A DNA stretch of 64,000 bases from Xanthoparmelia taractica. Taxonomy: Eukaryota > Ascomycota > Lecanoromycetes > Lecanorales > Parmeliaceae. This document shows positions 20,560-31,808 of the stretch, piece by piece. The DNA lies in assembly GCA_033085395.1 (NCBI GenBank), contig MU853181.1, positions 186,001 through 250,000 on the forward strand, given 5' to 3'. A program made the translations under genes and the position numbers. Positions within the stretch are counted from its first letter, which is position 1; every line of letters begins with the position of its first letter. The notes under the pieces were generated by a model. The model did not search any database and was not told the origin of the DNA. It worked only from the letters and a program-made list of their open reading frames with translations.

Positions 20560-23500
20560 TCATTCGTGTAGAAAGGTACATTCATCCCCCTTCCGACATT
20601 TGCCTTCTTGGAAAAACTTGCAAGGAAGGCGAGGGGGACCGTAATACTAATGAATCATCAGTATCATGCAAGCAAACTCTCGAACTTGAGAGGACATACT
20701 GGCTTTTTGCCTTGGCCACCCCCCTGTCGAGATCTCTTGCCCTTGCCAAAGCCGTACTCGCCGTCGTCCTGCTCGTATTGGCGTTTGCGATCGTTTTCAT
20801 TCTGGTATTGGCTGGGGTACCCGTAACCTTGCATTTGTGGTGCCTGCGCCCCAGGCTGCTGACCACTCAACCCGGCCAAGATCGATTGCAGGTTGGGTAC
20901 TGGGGCTGCTTGAGGTGCACCATATTGATTGGGCTGGCTCATATTGGCCAGAGCTGCCTGTAGATTGAACCCCGGCGCCGGCTGTTGCACTTGGGAAGGC
21001 TGCGCTTGTTGTTGATTATTTACGCTTGCAAATTGTGCAAATATTTGTTCAAGACCTGTTGAGGCAGCGGGTGCGACTGGGGGTGGTTGCGGCTGTGGTG
21101 CTGGGACTTGCTGCTGACTGCTGCTAAGTATGCGAAACAGTGCAGATATATCAGGCGTTGGTGGCGGGACAGCGGTTGCTTGACGATTCTGAGATGCAAG
21201 ATACTGCGTTTCACGCATCTAGATTACTGGTGAGCACTACAGAGATTCATCGCAAATAAAAAAGACATACCTTGGTTTCTTCAGTCGGCGCCCCAAAGTT
21301 CTCTTCCATGAAGGTGTCGCCAGTAAAGGGTTCTGAGGGTTCTCGAGGTGAAGATGGAATATCCGCTGGGGTTGTATAAATAACCATGAGGGTAGACAGT
21401 TCCCTTTGCTCCTGGGCCGTTCGCTCATCGCTCTTTATTTCGGCCTTTCCGCCACGGTTCGTATAGTTCCGAGCAAGTTCGTTAGCATCAATGACGCTGA
21501 AGTCGACCTCTGCACATCTAGGTCAGTAATCATATTCATGCATAGTAGCCTTTGCAAATCACCTTTGGGAGTGACCCAAACCGGTAGTACTTCATCGGGA
21601 GGTTCATAGTCTTCATCTTCATCCATAAGATCAAGGTCTCTATGCATCTTCAACATTTGACCTTCTCCCTTACTATCACCAACATCGCGGACTTGGCTGT
21701 CTTCATGGCCGAGTTCCTCTTCTGGGTCATGGACGAACTCTCGTATTTGGACTAGATCATCATCTTTGAAAGAGACCCTGAGTTTGCGGCGTTGCTCTTT
21801 GCGGAGTCGCTTTTGCCTTTCTTCTGGCGTCTCTGGCTTTCGGGTCTCCTCAGATTTCACCGGTGCGGCCTCTGCTTGTTTATTAAGGTTCGCCATTGTT
21901 GCAGCAAACGAAAAGGTTGGCTTTGGAGGCTCCGAGGCGGGCTCAGATTTGATCTCAGAACCGGTACTGGCCACCAGTCAGAACTCGTGGAGGGAGCCAT
22001 ACAGGTCACGGGATGTATGATTCATAGACATTGATAGTAAGCTTACCTGGGTTTGCCATCTTTCAGCTTCGAAGAAGTACCCGGCTTCTTTGACGCAGAC
22101 TGCAGACTCGAGAAGAAGCCAGAAGGTTTAGCTGTAGGATTATTGACTTTCGCCTTCGTTGAGGACGCATCGGCTGATGGCGTTTTTGTTCCTGCTTTTG
22201 CGTCAATCTTTGTCGGTGGTAGGCGAGCCTCAGAACCAGAGGCTGTTTTGTTTGTGACGCCCTTATCACCCTTCTTGGGATCGATTGACCGTTGTTTGGC
22301 ATCGTTGGAAATGGAATGTCGTGCTCCATCGCCCAGTAGCTTTGCGCTTCCGGCATTCGTTTCTTGGCCCTGCGTTGACTTGTCTTCTGCAATCTTCAGC
22401 TTCGAAACATTTGCAGCGTTGTCCAAAACTTTCTGCGCAAATTTCTTCCCTTGGTCGTCTCCTCTTTTGACCAGTCTCGGGAGCACTTTTTCGACTTTTG
22501 TCAATTCTAGAACTGACTGATCGATTGTAGTACATCGGGTCATGAGCTAACACGCATCAGCAAAAGTCGTCGCTTGAGACCAGTGATAAAAACAGACCTC
22601 GAGGATGCTGGCGATGAAGGTTCCAGTATATTCACTGTCCTTAAATCGGTCTGCAAGAAATTGATAGAACACAACTAGGAGGGCAGGATTTTCACCCAGT
22701 CTATGGAGACGTTAGTCTCCAATTCTTGTAAGACAATCTATGTATGTATTCGTTAAGGCAAAAAAGATGCTTAAGCCAGTCCGTTGATGATCATCTTGGT
22801 CGCGCATAACTTTCGAGCTATCACAAGTAACCACTATGATACCGTCCCAACAGCCATCAAGATACGCAAACCGGATGATATCTATCACAGTTCACGCCAG
22901 TATTTATGGTCTACTACACAATATTTGAGTCTGGCGCGGAGCGAAAAGCGCTCTCCATACACGATCAATAAAAACTTGGGCAGCCAGCTCATGGAGTACC
23001 GCTCATGAGATATTTAAAACGGCCGACTGCCCTGTTAGGACGTACTTTGCCGCCGCCTACATCTGACAGTCACAGCAGGCCAAGGGTTTCCGGTAAAGTG
23101 TGGGAGGACGAGGCCAAGAATCAAAAAAGGAAAATATAGACGTACTTTTCAATGATGTCGGGATGACCGTGCTTGAGAGTCAGATTGATGCATGATTCCA
23201 GCAGGCGCCGTGATTCGACAACTCGACGCTCATACGTTTTGATGCCGACCTGGTCTTTCTTCTCGATTGCTTGCTGCAGGGACGTAGTCTTTCCCTTCCA
23301 TTTGTCGCGAATGGTTTTGAATATGTTCCAATACTCACCAAGGGCGGTGCGTATCACAGTACCGGAAAGACCTACATTCTTTTTGGCCCACACGGCCTTT
23401 ATCACATCGTACTCAATCGCTTTATTTGGATCTGCTGGGCGATTCGGGGGAAGCGGCGAGGGCTCCTCCGGTTCCGGTACTTCTTCAGACTCGGAATAGT

Positions 23501-24685
23501 AATCCGATTCGTCCTCAGATTCAGATTCCGAGGATTCTGAAGGGGACACAGACTCCGCTACCGATCCACTATGCGCATGCGTGGAAGCTGCAGGAGTACG
23601 TGGACCGGCTAACTTCGCTTCCGCGGTCTTGAGCTTCTTGAGAACAGGCTCCCGATCTCGAGGCCAGGGATCTTTCCCTTTCTCTGACGACGATGTTAGC
23701 GGTGGGATTCAGTAACACATTGGCAGAGATCAATAAGCACCAACCTAATTCAAGTAGACGTCTGAGCTCTTTTAAAGACTTTCTTCTTTTGAAGCGAGGC
23801 ACCGTAGCTGTAATTCGTGTCAGGAGGTCCACTTAGAAGAAAGCATCACGACTTTTGCTTCACTCACCCTTAGTCGTGCTGCGAGGTAGCGTGCCACTGC
23901 CCACAAAGGTGAAGCCATTAAGATGCGTGGATTTTGTGGCGGTTGAAAGCTTTTGAGTAGGCCTGATATGCAAACCCTCGAGAAAAATGGTAGATGGTGG
24001 TGTCGCGGAGGCAAGATTGATCCACTCTTGGTGGTTAGGAGCAGGGACTCCAGTCACAGAAGCTCGCCTTATGGGCATAGTGGAGCTATGCTGCGAGTGC
24101 TGAGACTGCGGATGTCAGTCTCGGCAGTCCGGAGAAAGGTTTCTACGAGACTCAACATACCTGACGAAGTTCCTCAGCCTTTGTTGGGGGAAATGGAAAG
24201 TTTTGCAGCGCTTGTGGTGATATTGTCTCGTTATGTTGGGGGAAGCCTTGAGGGGCTGAGTAGTCATACGGAGTGGCAGTGGTCAATGGTATCTGACCGT
24301 AGTTCAACGCACCGTCGAACGGAGAGGGAGAGAAGGCCTGGCTGGTGTTGGGATCGAAGCCAGAATAATTGAAAGATGCGGGGTTCCGTGAATAGATTTG
24401 GTCATAATCGCTCGGTTGGCCTCCATAATTATGCATAGGAAGCGAATTGGAAGACTGATAGGGATTCTGTTGCCATGGCTGGTTTCCGTGATCGAAGCCA
24501 TTGATTGGCTGCTGCTGTGCAGGAAAGGCTTGAGGATTCCAAGACGAATCAAAGGCAGAGTCATTATCTGTATGAACAAAAGAATTGAAGGGATCATTTT
24601 GCCCGCTATTGAAAGCATAGTTTCCTCCCGCTGCACTTGGAGCATTATTTCCTCCGTAATCTTGGCCCTGCTGTCGTGGATCCAT
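20560..24685 (-). CDS. PNUTS-like PP1-targeting protein (TFIIS-N-like domain, RVxF, CCCH finger)
   Basis: Model: complement(24161-24685, 23878-24115, 23745-23807, 23146-23683, 22598-22700, 22047-22546, 21563-21966, 21271-21509, 20700-21218, 20560-20646), ten exons, 1071 aa, frame checked. Residues 1-175 are Gln/Asn/Pro-rich. A basic segment with RFKRRKSLKELRRLLELG follows, then an acidic Ser run. Residues ~360-540 form a helical bundle like a TFIIS N-terminal domain, ending LELTKVEKVLPRLVKRGDD. A PP1-docking RVxF motif lies at ~719-722 (RRKLRVSF). A Gln/Pro-rich tail and a CX7CX5CX3H zinc finger (C1052, C1060, C1066, H1070) end the protein. This order matches animal PNUTS and resembles fission-yeast Ppn1, which link PP1 to RNA polymerase II termination. 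The last exon, carrying the finger, is 29 codons. Assignment rests on architecture. Confidence 0.82.
22701..23145 (-). other. Unusually long (445-nt) intron in the PNUTS-like gene
   Basis: The donor GTACGT follows the codons for HPDIIEK and the acceptor CCATAG precedes LGENPALL; both flanks continue the helical domain in frame. All other introns of this gene are 45-80 nt. I saw no open frame of note or tRNA-like fold inside. Confidence 0.7.
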
Positions 24686-25508
24686 TGCGCCGTGAGACGA
24701 CGATCAAGGCGTTCAGCCTTATCGGGTTTAGACCTTGTAAACTCCGACACTAATTATGTAGCTATAGCCGATTTGGAAAAGCGTTGGATGAGATTTTCGT
24801 GAATACTTGTACGGGAGCCTGCTCTGTCGGAAAATTTGGCTTTCAGGATTTGGCGGGTTTTTGGGGGAATTCTTTCTTGGCTGCGGTGAAAAGTGGCCGT
24901 AGCTATGCCGTTGCCATTGGGCGTAAAGGTAGAGAAAGAATGGCCGAGAACAAGTAAAGATTAGGTGTTGACTTGATGGGTGCTCGAATGCCTCAATTCT
25001 CTGTCACAATAGAGACAATCCAAATCGAGTACTTCGAGGTACCATGGTACTTAACGCCAGTCACAGAGATGCTGCTTGAGAATACCGAAAGGTTTTGGTG
25101 GGAAAGAATTTCCACCCCTCAACCGAAGTACCTCACCACGTCCACCTAACCACGGCCTTCACCCTACTCCACAATGCGTAAAGACGCGTCCGATCAATAC
25201 TTGAAAATGCTTGAACCATTCACAGAGCAGTCTATGTTGCCCATCGATGGAGTCGAGTGGTGGGGGATGAGGTTGTAGGTGAGTTGCGGAGGAGGAAAAG
25301 ATCGCGACGTTGCAGATGTTTCATTACGACAACCGCTAGTGCTAGCCTCAAGCTACTACGGTAATTTTTAATGAGAGTGTGAGGCCACATCTATCTTCGA
25401 TCACCTTGCTATCATGAAGTTGGGGCAAGTGAGGATGTTTTAAGTCCTTTCATTCTGCATCTGCTGCATGTCTGCGTTCATTCAGAGTAAGGACCCTCCA
25501 CCCCGAAG
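24686..25508. promoter_or_regulatory. Divergent promoter region, PNUTS-like / SLY1
   Basis: This 823-bp stretch lies between two divergently transcribed genes and has no supported coding sequence. It must carry both promoters. No TATA box is evident, which fits housekeeping promoters. Confidence 0.5.
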
Positions 25509-27793
25509 ATGGTTACACACCAGCAGACGCTTCGAGACCGGCAAGTAGGTAGGCCTTCCGCTGCTTAAGCTGCCGTGGGAGCTTTGTCGTTGACTTGTTC
25601 CAAGCTTCTCTGGGCAAAATACTGAACCTGAACCATTTGCCGTCCTCTACGTCTATCAATGGCCACGATTCAGCCCCCGCCAATGGCCTCATCCCTCAGT
25701 CAACGCCCATACTTAACCCTGACGGAGATCCTATATGGAAGGTCCTAGTCTTCGATGACCTAGGCCGAGATATCATTAGCAGTGTTCTCAGGGTGAATGA
25801 TCTACGGGGATTTGGCGTTACAATACACCTGTTGGTATACCCTCGAATGACAATGGCGGATACAGTCCAGTTTGACAAGGAACACAGCTAATTCTGTTCC
25901 TAGAAATATCAATGCACAGCGTCATCCTATACCTGATGTTCCAGTCCTTTATCTCCTCGAGCCCACAGCGGCTAATCTTAATCTCATTAACTTGGATCTT
26001 TCCAAACACCTGTATGCAGATGCATACATCAACTTTCTCTCATCGATACCCAGGCCGCTGATGGAAGATTTCGCATCTCAAATCGCAGAATCCGGCACAG
26101 CTGAAAATGTCACTCAAATGTACGATCAGTACTTGAACTTCATTGTGAGCGAGCCGGATCTGTTTAGCTTAGCCATGGGAAAAGATATATACTGGGCTTT
26201 GAATAGTCCAAAGGCTACAGACGAGGAGATAGATGTGATAGTAGACAAAGCCGTCAGTGGGTTATTCAGCGTCGTGGTTACAATGGGTACTTCGCTGTAA
26301 TGTCTGTTGGAAAATTTTCTCACAGAAGCCTAGGCTCCATACCGATTATTCGAAGCCCTCGAGGCGGTCCAGCAGAGATGATAGCTGCAAAATTAGACAG
26401 AAAGCTCAGAGATCATATCTTAAACTCGAAAGACAACTTATTTTCCAGCCATGGGCAAAGATCATCATCAGCCACGAACACCCCATCCTCAAGGCCAGTA
26501 CTCGTCGTTGTAGATCGCAACGTGGACCTCATACCCATGCTCTCGCATTCTTGGACTTACCAATCTCTCGTCCACGACGTCTTGAAAATGCGTCTTAACC
26601 GAATCACCGTGGAGACTCTGGTCGATGCTGAGAACCCAACCAAAGGAAAGACTAGAAAGGCATATGACCTGAATGCCAACGACTTTTTTTGGACTCGAAA
26701 CGCTGGGATACCGTTTCCACAGGTTGCGGAGGATATTGATACGGAGCTTACGAAATACAAAGACGATGCAGCCGAAGTGACGCGGAAAACCGGGGTTTCC
26801 TCTATCGATGATCTGAACGAGACAGGTTCATCAGCATCCCACCTCAAAGCTGCGATCACCCTCCTCCCTGAATTGCGCGAGCGCAAGGCCATCTTGGACA
26901 TGCATATGAACATTGCGACTGCACTACTTGAGGGAATCAAGTCAAGACAATTAGATAATTTTTTCCAGATTGAAGAAAACATCACCAAGCAAACAAAAGC
27001 CCAGATGCTTGAACTTCTGAACGACGCCGACAAGGGCAAAGAACCTCTCGATAAACTACGTCTGTTCATCATATGGTTCTTGAGCACCGAACAGGAGATT
27101 TCCCGCGCTGAACTGGACCGTTTCGAGGAAGCTCTCACACGTGCTGGTGCCGACATTAGTGCCCTCACGTACGTTAAGAGAGTGCGCGATGAGACCCGTA
27201 TGACCATGATGAGCTCGGCTCCCTCCCAACCTACACAGCCTTCATCAGATTCCAACATTTTCCGCGGCTTTTCTTCCATCTCCAACAGGCTGACTGACCG
27301 CCTTGGCGCTGGCGCCTTGGGCACTAATTTTGAGAATTTGATATCGGGGGTCAAGAATTTTCTCCCGGCAAATAAAGACATCACCATCACCAAGATCGTT
27401 GAGTCTCTCATGGACCCTGCCTCCGCTTCTTCGTCCGCCATTGCCAAGACTGAGGACTATCTCTACTTTGACCCTCGCTCTGCTAATGCACGAGGCACTA
27501 TTCCCGGCGCACCTTCGTCTAGGCAAGGCCAACAAAGTGGACAAGGTAGCTTTAATCCAGGCTCAAATGCGACTTTTGGGCAAAGAAGACAGGGTTTTAG
27601 TGAGGCAATAGTTTTCACCGTTGGAGGCGGGAGCATGGACGAGTATGGAAACTTGCAGGATTGGGCACACAGGACAAGTGCTGCGCAAGGAGCCGGGGGT
27701 CCAAGAAGGAGGATCGTTTATGGAAGCACAGAGATCGTTAACGCGGAAGACTTCGTCGGCGTGGCTGCGAGATTGGGCACGGAAAGCGGATAG
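25509..27793 (+). CDS. SLY1: Sec1/Munc18 protein Sly1 (ER-Golgi SNARE regulator)
   Basis: Model: 25509-25548, 25605-25830, 25904-26286, 26334-27793, 702 aa, introns 56, 73 and 47 nt, frame checked. The first exon gives MVTHQQTLRDRQV, joined to ASLGKILNLNH. Diagnostic stretches follow: WKVLVFDDLGRDIISSVLRV, HPIPDVPVLYLLEPTAANL, SSIPRPLMEDFASQI, RPVLVVVDRNVDLIPMLSHS, WTYQSLVHDVL, KLRLFIIWFLSTEQEISRAE and EAIVFTVGGGSMDEYGNLQDW. Sly1 binds the syntaxins Sed5 and Ufe1 and promotes SNARE assembly for transport between ER and Golgi. Length and order match the family throughout, with no missing domain. It ends 39 bp from the COQ7 stop, tail to tail. Confidence 0.97.
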
Positions 27794-27832
27794 AATATTC
27801 AAACGTCCTATACTCATAATCATCGATGGGCT

Positions 27833-28606
27833 CTATACTCTCTCACTAATCCATATAGCTCCCTTACAACCACTTCTGATAACCCTGTTCAGCAGTTGAT
27901 ATGGTCTTGCCTCCCTCGCCCCTTCCCCCACCGCCTCATCTAGGTGCTCCAACTCCTCATCCCGAATCCTCTTCAGCGTTGACACCAGCTCCCGGACTTC
28001 CTCCCCTACCTCCTCCCCATTGTCCTCCATTTCCTTGACCCATCCAAGCAATACACGCACTTGCCCATTATAATGCCCCCCAATCTCCGTCTCCACAGCC
28101 TCCGTACACGCCATAGCCGCTTCCCTACCCATCAAACCCGTTCCCCAGCCAAGTATGGAGGCGGCGGCGGACCACACTGGATACATAGCCGTCGGCCTTA
28201 TACGGTGCTTCGCGAGCATCTCGTTGAAGGTGGAGAAGTGTCCCGCTTCTTGGGAATACATATGATGCATCAAAGACCGGAGATGTGGATGGGCACGAGT
28301 TATGGGCGGTGTTTGATGCGTGTAGATCAGAGTTGCGGCGAGCTCGCCTGCTTGATTGACTCGAAGGGCGCTGTCGAGGAAGTCGCGCTGTGTCTTCGAG
28401 AGAGGTTTTCGACGTTTGTTTGAAGAGGAGCTCTGTAAAGATGAAGGCGATGGCTCGGTGTTCGGAAGGTTGGAGGAAGTCGTGATGGAGGCATGGCGAG
28501 TTCGGAATGGGGAATGGGTGAAGCTAGGTAGGAGGAATTCGAGGACTGGACTTGGGCGGCAAAGAGCTTGATGGGGGAATGATCGAGGATTAATTGCTGC
28601 TTTCAT
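27833..28606 (-). CDS. COQ7: Demethoxyubiquinone hydroxylase COQ7/CAT5
   Basis: This is a single exon of 257 aa. COQ7 is a carboxylate-bridged di-iron enzyme of the mitochondrial inner-membrane CoQ synthome that hydroxylates 5-demethoxyubiquinone. The metal-ligand pattern is visible: a Glu in RVNQAGELAA, E-x2-H in SQEAGHFSTF, a Glu in AVETEIGGHYN and E-x2-H in DEELEHLDEA. The two-fold repeat of the ferritin-like four-helix bundle is therefore complete. The first ~40 residues are rich in Arg, Ser and Pro and lack acidic residues, fitting a mitochondrial presequence. The basic linker RRKPLSKTQRDFLDSA leads into the catalytic domain. The gene is convergent with SLY1 and shares a divergent promoter with RTF1. 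Confidence 0.96.
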   Translation of the reverse strand: MKAAINPRSFPHQALCRPSPVLEFLLPSFTHSPFRTRHASITTSSNLPNTEPSPSSLQSSSSNKRRKPLSKTQRDFLDSALRVNQAGELAATLIYTHQTPPITRAHPHLRSLMHHMYSQEAGHFSTFNEMLAKHRIRPTAMYPVWSAAASILGWGTGLMGREAAMACTEAVETEIGGHYNGQVRVLLGWVKEMEDNGEEVGEEVRELVSTLKRIRDEELEHLDEAVGEGAREARPYQLLNRVIRSGCKGAIWISERV

Positions 28607-29058
28607 GGCTAACTATCACTATATAACCATCACTGTTTTTATCACGTAGTGAATGTAAGCATAAGTGTATTGTGGGGCGATCTTGCTGCTCATGCAATCA
28701 ACTCAATTAGTGTCAGGCAAAAACCGAAGTTCACCCGATAAAGCGCTTACCGCGGCTGATATCTTTCTATAGAGGAGATCGTTCACGGAAGTGAATGAAT
28801 GTCCTCTGAAACCACCAACCTATTCAATTTCTTTGGTTTTTGTCAGTCCCTGGAAATCCTGTCAGGTATCAAATCCTGTCTCTGCACCTTTACTTTTGCT
28901 TCAACTGCACACGAATCTACAAGATCTATCTTCATTTCATCAAATATACTATCGCTGCAACGCTTAAGTGGTTGAATCCAATACTCTAATCAGGCGAAGC
29001 GGGCTTCGTCACACTTGTTCAGTCCATTATCTAATCAGAGCGGCCCCTAGCGCTAGCA
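28607..29058. promoter_or_regulatory. Divergent promoter region, COQ7 / RTF1
   Basis: This 452-bp spacer lies between the start codons of two divergent genes and contains no coding sequence I can support. It contains pyrimidine-rich tracts on the RTF1 side but no clear TATA box. Confidence 0.5.
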
Positions 29059-31107
29059 ATGGAGGTCGACGATGCGGAACTTCTTGCTCTGGCGGGAGGT
29101 GATGACTCCTCAGATGAGGAGACTTCACAAGCACCTCCTCCTGCTACCAAAGCTATTTCGCCTCTACCCACAATCTCATTTTCCCCACCACATACCAAGG
29201 ATCGATCTAGTATGACTCCAAACGCATCGACTAAGCGTGGAGGTGCTAGCAAAGCCGCAAAGAAACGTAAGGCTGAGTCCGAGGACGAAGGTGAAGCGTA
29301 AGTCTTTGCGGAAGAACTCGAAGCCTCAACACAACGTTTACACCTATCCTCAGCTCTTCTGCACCTAGATCACCAGACTCCCTACATTCTGCTCCAATGT
29401 CTGAATCCGATTCAGACGCCTCTCCAGCCCATGGCGTTGGTGCCGGAGGTTCCATCTTCCCAATCGAAAACAAGTTCTACTCGGAGCAGGATAAGAGAAA
29501 GATCATGGCGCTTTCCGAAATTGAACGCGAGTCGATCCTTGCGGATCGCGCCCAAATCCGTGACCGCAGCAAACAAGACGAGCACCTTCGTCATCTTCTA
29601 CAAATTCGCGGGAATGCAGATAAGAAGTTGACCGACAAGAAGCGCAAGATCGGTACTACGGATCTGGAAGACAGCCCGCGAAAGAGTTCTCGACAGAAGA
29701 CTACACTCGGAGGACGCAAAGTTGGGGAAACATCAGCGGCTATCGATGCATATAAACGTCAACGCGAGGAGAAGAGCTTGCGAGACCAACAACGGAAACG
29801 CGATGGAGCGAATCGAAAGGACCGCCGGGCACGAAGCACCAGTGAAAATAGGTATTCCAGCGCCGATGCTGAAGGAGAGAGCGAAGTTGAGTGGGATGAT
29901 GGAAAACTCAAGGTGGACGACTCCAAATTCCGCAATGCACAGCCCGCGGATTACAACGATGTCCGTCGTGCGACCTTACGTCGCTGTGTACTCGCAGAGT
30001 ACTGCTTTCACCCAGGGTTCGAGGAGGCTGTCAAGGAGTGCTATGTCCGTCTACCAACGAAAGCAAAAGTCCTTGGTGAGATGAACTATGAGCTGGTGTT
30101 GATCAAGGGTAAGACCTACTCGGTATCTAGCTATGGTCTCCGCTTATGACTTTAGGGATCTCGGAGAAGCAGGGCTTCGACTACGCTGTAGAGCGGGGAA
30201 ACGGAAAGAGGATCGTCACCAATCAACACGTCCTAATCGCAGCTGAGGGAGCGTTGAAGGAAATCCACTTCGCGGCCATCTCAAACTCAATTCCTACAGA
30301 AGTATGCTGAAGGCTTGGCCTTGAAACCTACAGTACTAACGCGTACAGGCTGAGGTCGCAAACCATAAGAACGCTATAAGTGACTCGGGCAAAACGCTGC
30401 CTACCAAAGCTTTCCTTATTTCAAAGCTTGCAGAATTCGATGCAGTCGTCAACCATCGATTTACTGACGCCGAGCTTACAGAGAAGTTGAAACGCCAAGG
30501 CGTTATGCAGAAAAGGGACGCCTACTTTGAGCGTAACAGCATTAACACCCGCCGTCGCGCCGCAGAGTTGAAAGGCGACGAAGCAGCGATCGCCAAGTGT
30601 GACGCCGAACTAGCTGCGCTAGATGGGCCGAAGCTCAAATACGGCACCTCCCTCGTCGACCCTAAGGCCAAACCTGTTGTTCCTGCTGGACCGACCCAAC
30701 AGGAGCGCCTTGCTGAACTGAACAAAGCCAACCGCAAGGCAAATCGGGAAAACGTCCGCAAAGCGCAGCTCGCAGAGCGCAAGGCTGACCGGATAAATCG
30801 TGAAGCCGTTCAGCGCGGCGAGGCCATGCCAAACTCCTTTGCGCGTGTCAAGACCTACGCCAAGACTCATCACGATGCCAACGAGACTTTGAACCCGCTT
30901 CTTGCTCGCCAGAATGGTAGCAGTCGCGATATCAGTCGTTCCACCACACCTGCTGCAGCTACTACTCCCAAGGTAGAGGCTACTAAGCCTGTTCTCCCCA
31001 GCCCAGCGCAAAAACTTACGGCTTCGGGCATGCCTGTACTTGGAAACCGTAATATGGACGACGAGATTATTGCTGCTATGGACTTGGGTATTGATATCGA
31101 GATCTAA
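29059..31107 (+). CDS. RTF1: Paf1-complex subunit Rtf1 (Plus3 domain)
   Basis: Model: 29059-29297, 29354-30108, 30156-30301, 30349-31107, 632 aa, introns 56, 47 and 47 nt, frame checked. Rtf1 joins the Paf1 complex to elongating RNA polymerase II through Spt5 and stimulates H2B ubiquitination. The N-terminus is acidic (MEVDDAELLALAGGDDSSDEE), followed by the conserved region with IFPIENKFYSEQDKRKIMALSEIERE and a long basic stretch. The Plus3 domain runs from ~277 to ~410 (DYNDVRRATLRRCVLAEYCFHPGFEE, then YELVLIKGI, IVTNQHVLIAAEGA, KTLPTKAFLISKL). The C-terminal helices (FTDAELTEKLKRQGVMQ, LAELNKANRKANRENVRKAQ) fit the Paf1-binding end. Nothing is missing compared with other ascomycete Rtf1 proteins. 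Confidence 0.96.
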
Positions 31108-31808
31108 GAAGGCTTGTGTGAGTCCAGCACAGAACAGGTGGAGGGACCGGAGAGGCTTTTCTTTCTTCAATTCTGTTTTTTCTTGCGGGCACAGAAAGCG
31201 AGGATGAAGGGGGGTGCTTTTCGCAAAGACAGGAACGATTTTTCAGCGAGGCGCAGGCTTGGGGGACTTTAAACGAACTGAGAGGTGATGCACATGGAGT
31301 GTACTGATTGCTATCTTAAGCATGCATTTAGAATTGGATGCAAACATTGCAAATACTAAAACTTGGAAGCGTAGAGTAGACAGTATGAGTATTCTCGAAT
31401 GTCCTATAATAAGTCGAGCTCGTGCATCAAAGCACGGGTCACTATCTACAGTGTCTAAGGTATCCTTATTTGATCTAGGCTAGGAGTCTCCGAGTTATTT
31501 TCGCCTACACTCCGCCACACATCAAACGAACAAACATAACAGCAGATGATTCTTCGAGGACTTGCTTTATCCCTTGAAAACAAGTCATTCTATTCACTCT
31601 GCCTTCTTCCACACAATAGCTTCTTGCTATAATCTTTTACAGAGGGCCATTAATGGAACTGCGACTCTATCTCTTGCCCTCAGAACTCTGCAGATTTCTT
31701 TTACTCGATTTTAAATAGCACCCACATCTGAAGCGGCCTCACCACCATCATACATCACCTCACTAGCTTCGATCACGTTTCCGACAGCTGTTTCACTTAC
31801 ATTTCGCC
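31108..31808. other. Intergenic, no gene seen
   Basis: This 0.7-kb stretch lies between RTF1 and the IFRD-family gene, both on the plus strand. It holds the RTF1 terminator and the downstream promoter. A CT-rich tract precedes the next start codon. Confidence 0.5.

Noticed and set aside
26557..27447. 296-codon minus frame across SLY1
   Set aside because: It is antisense to well-conserved SLY1 coding sequence and shows Ser/Arg-rich shadow composition.
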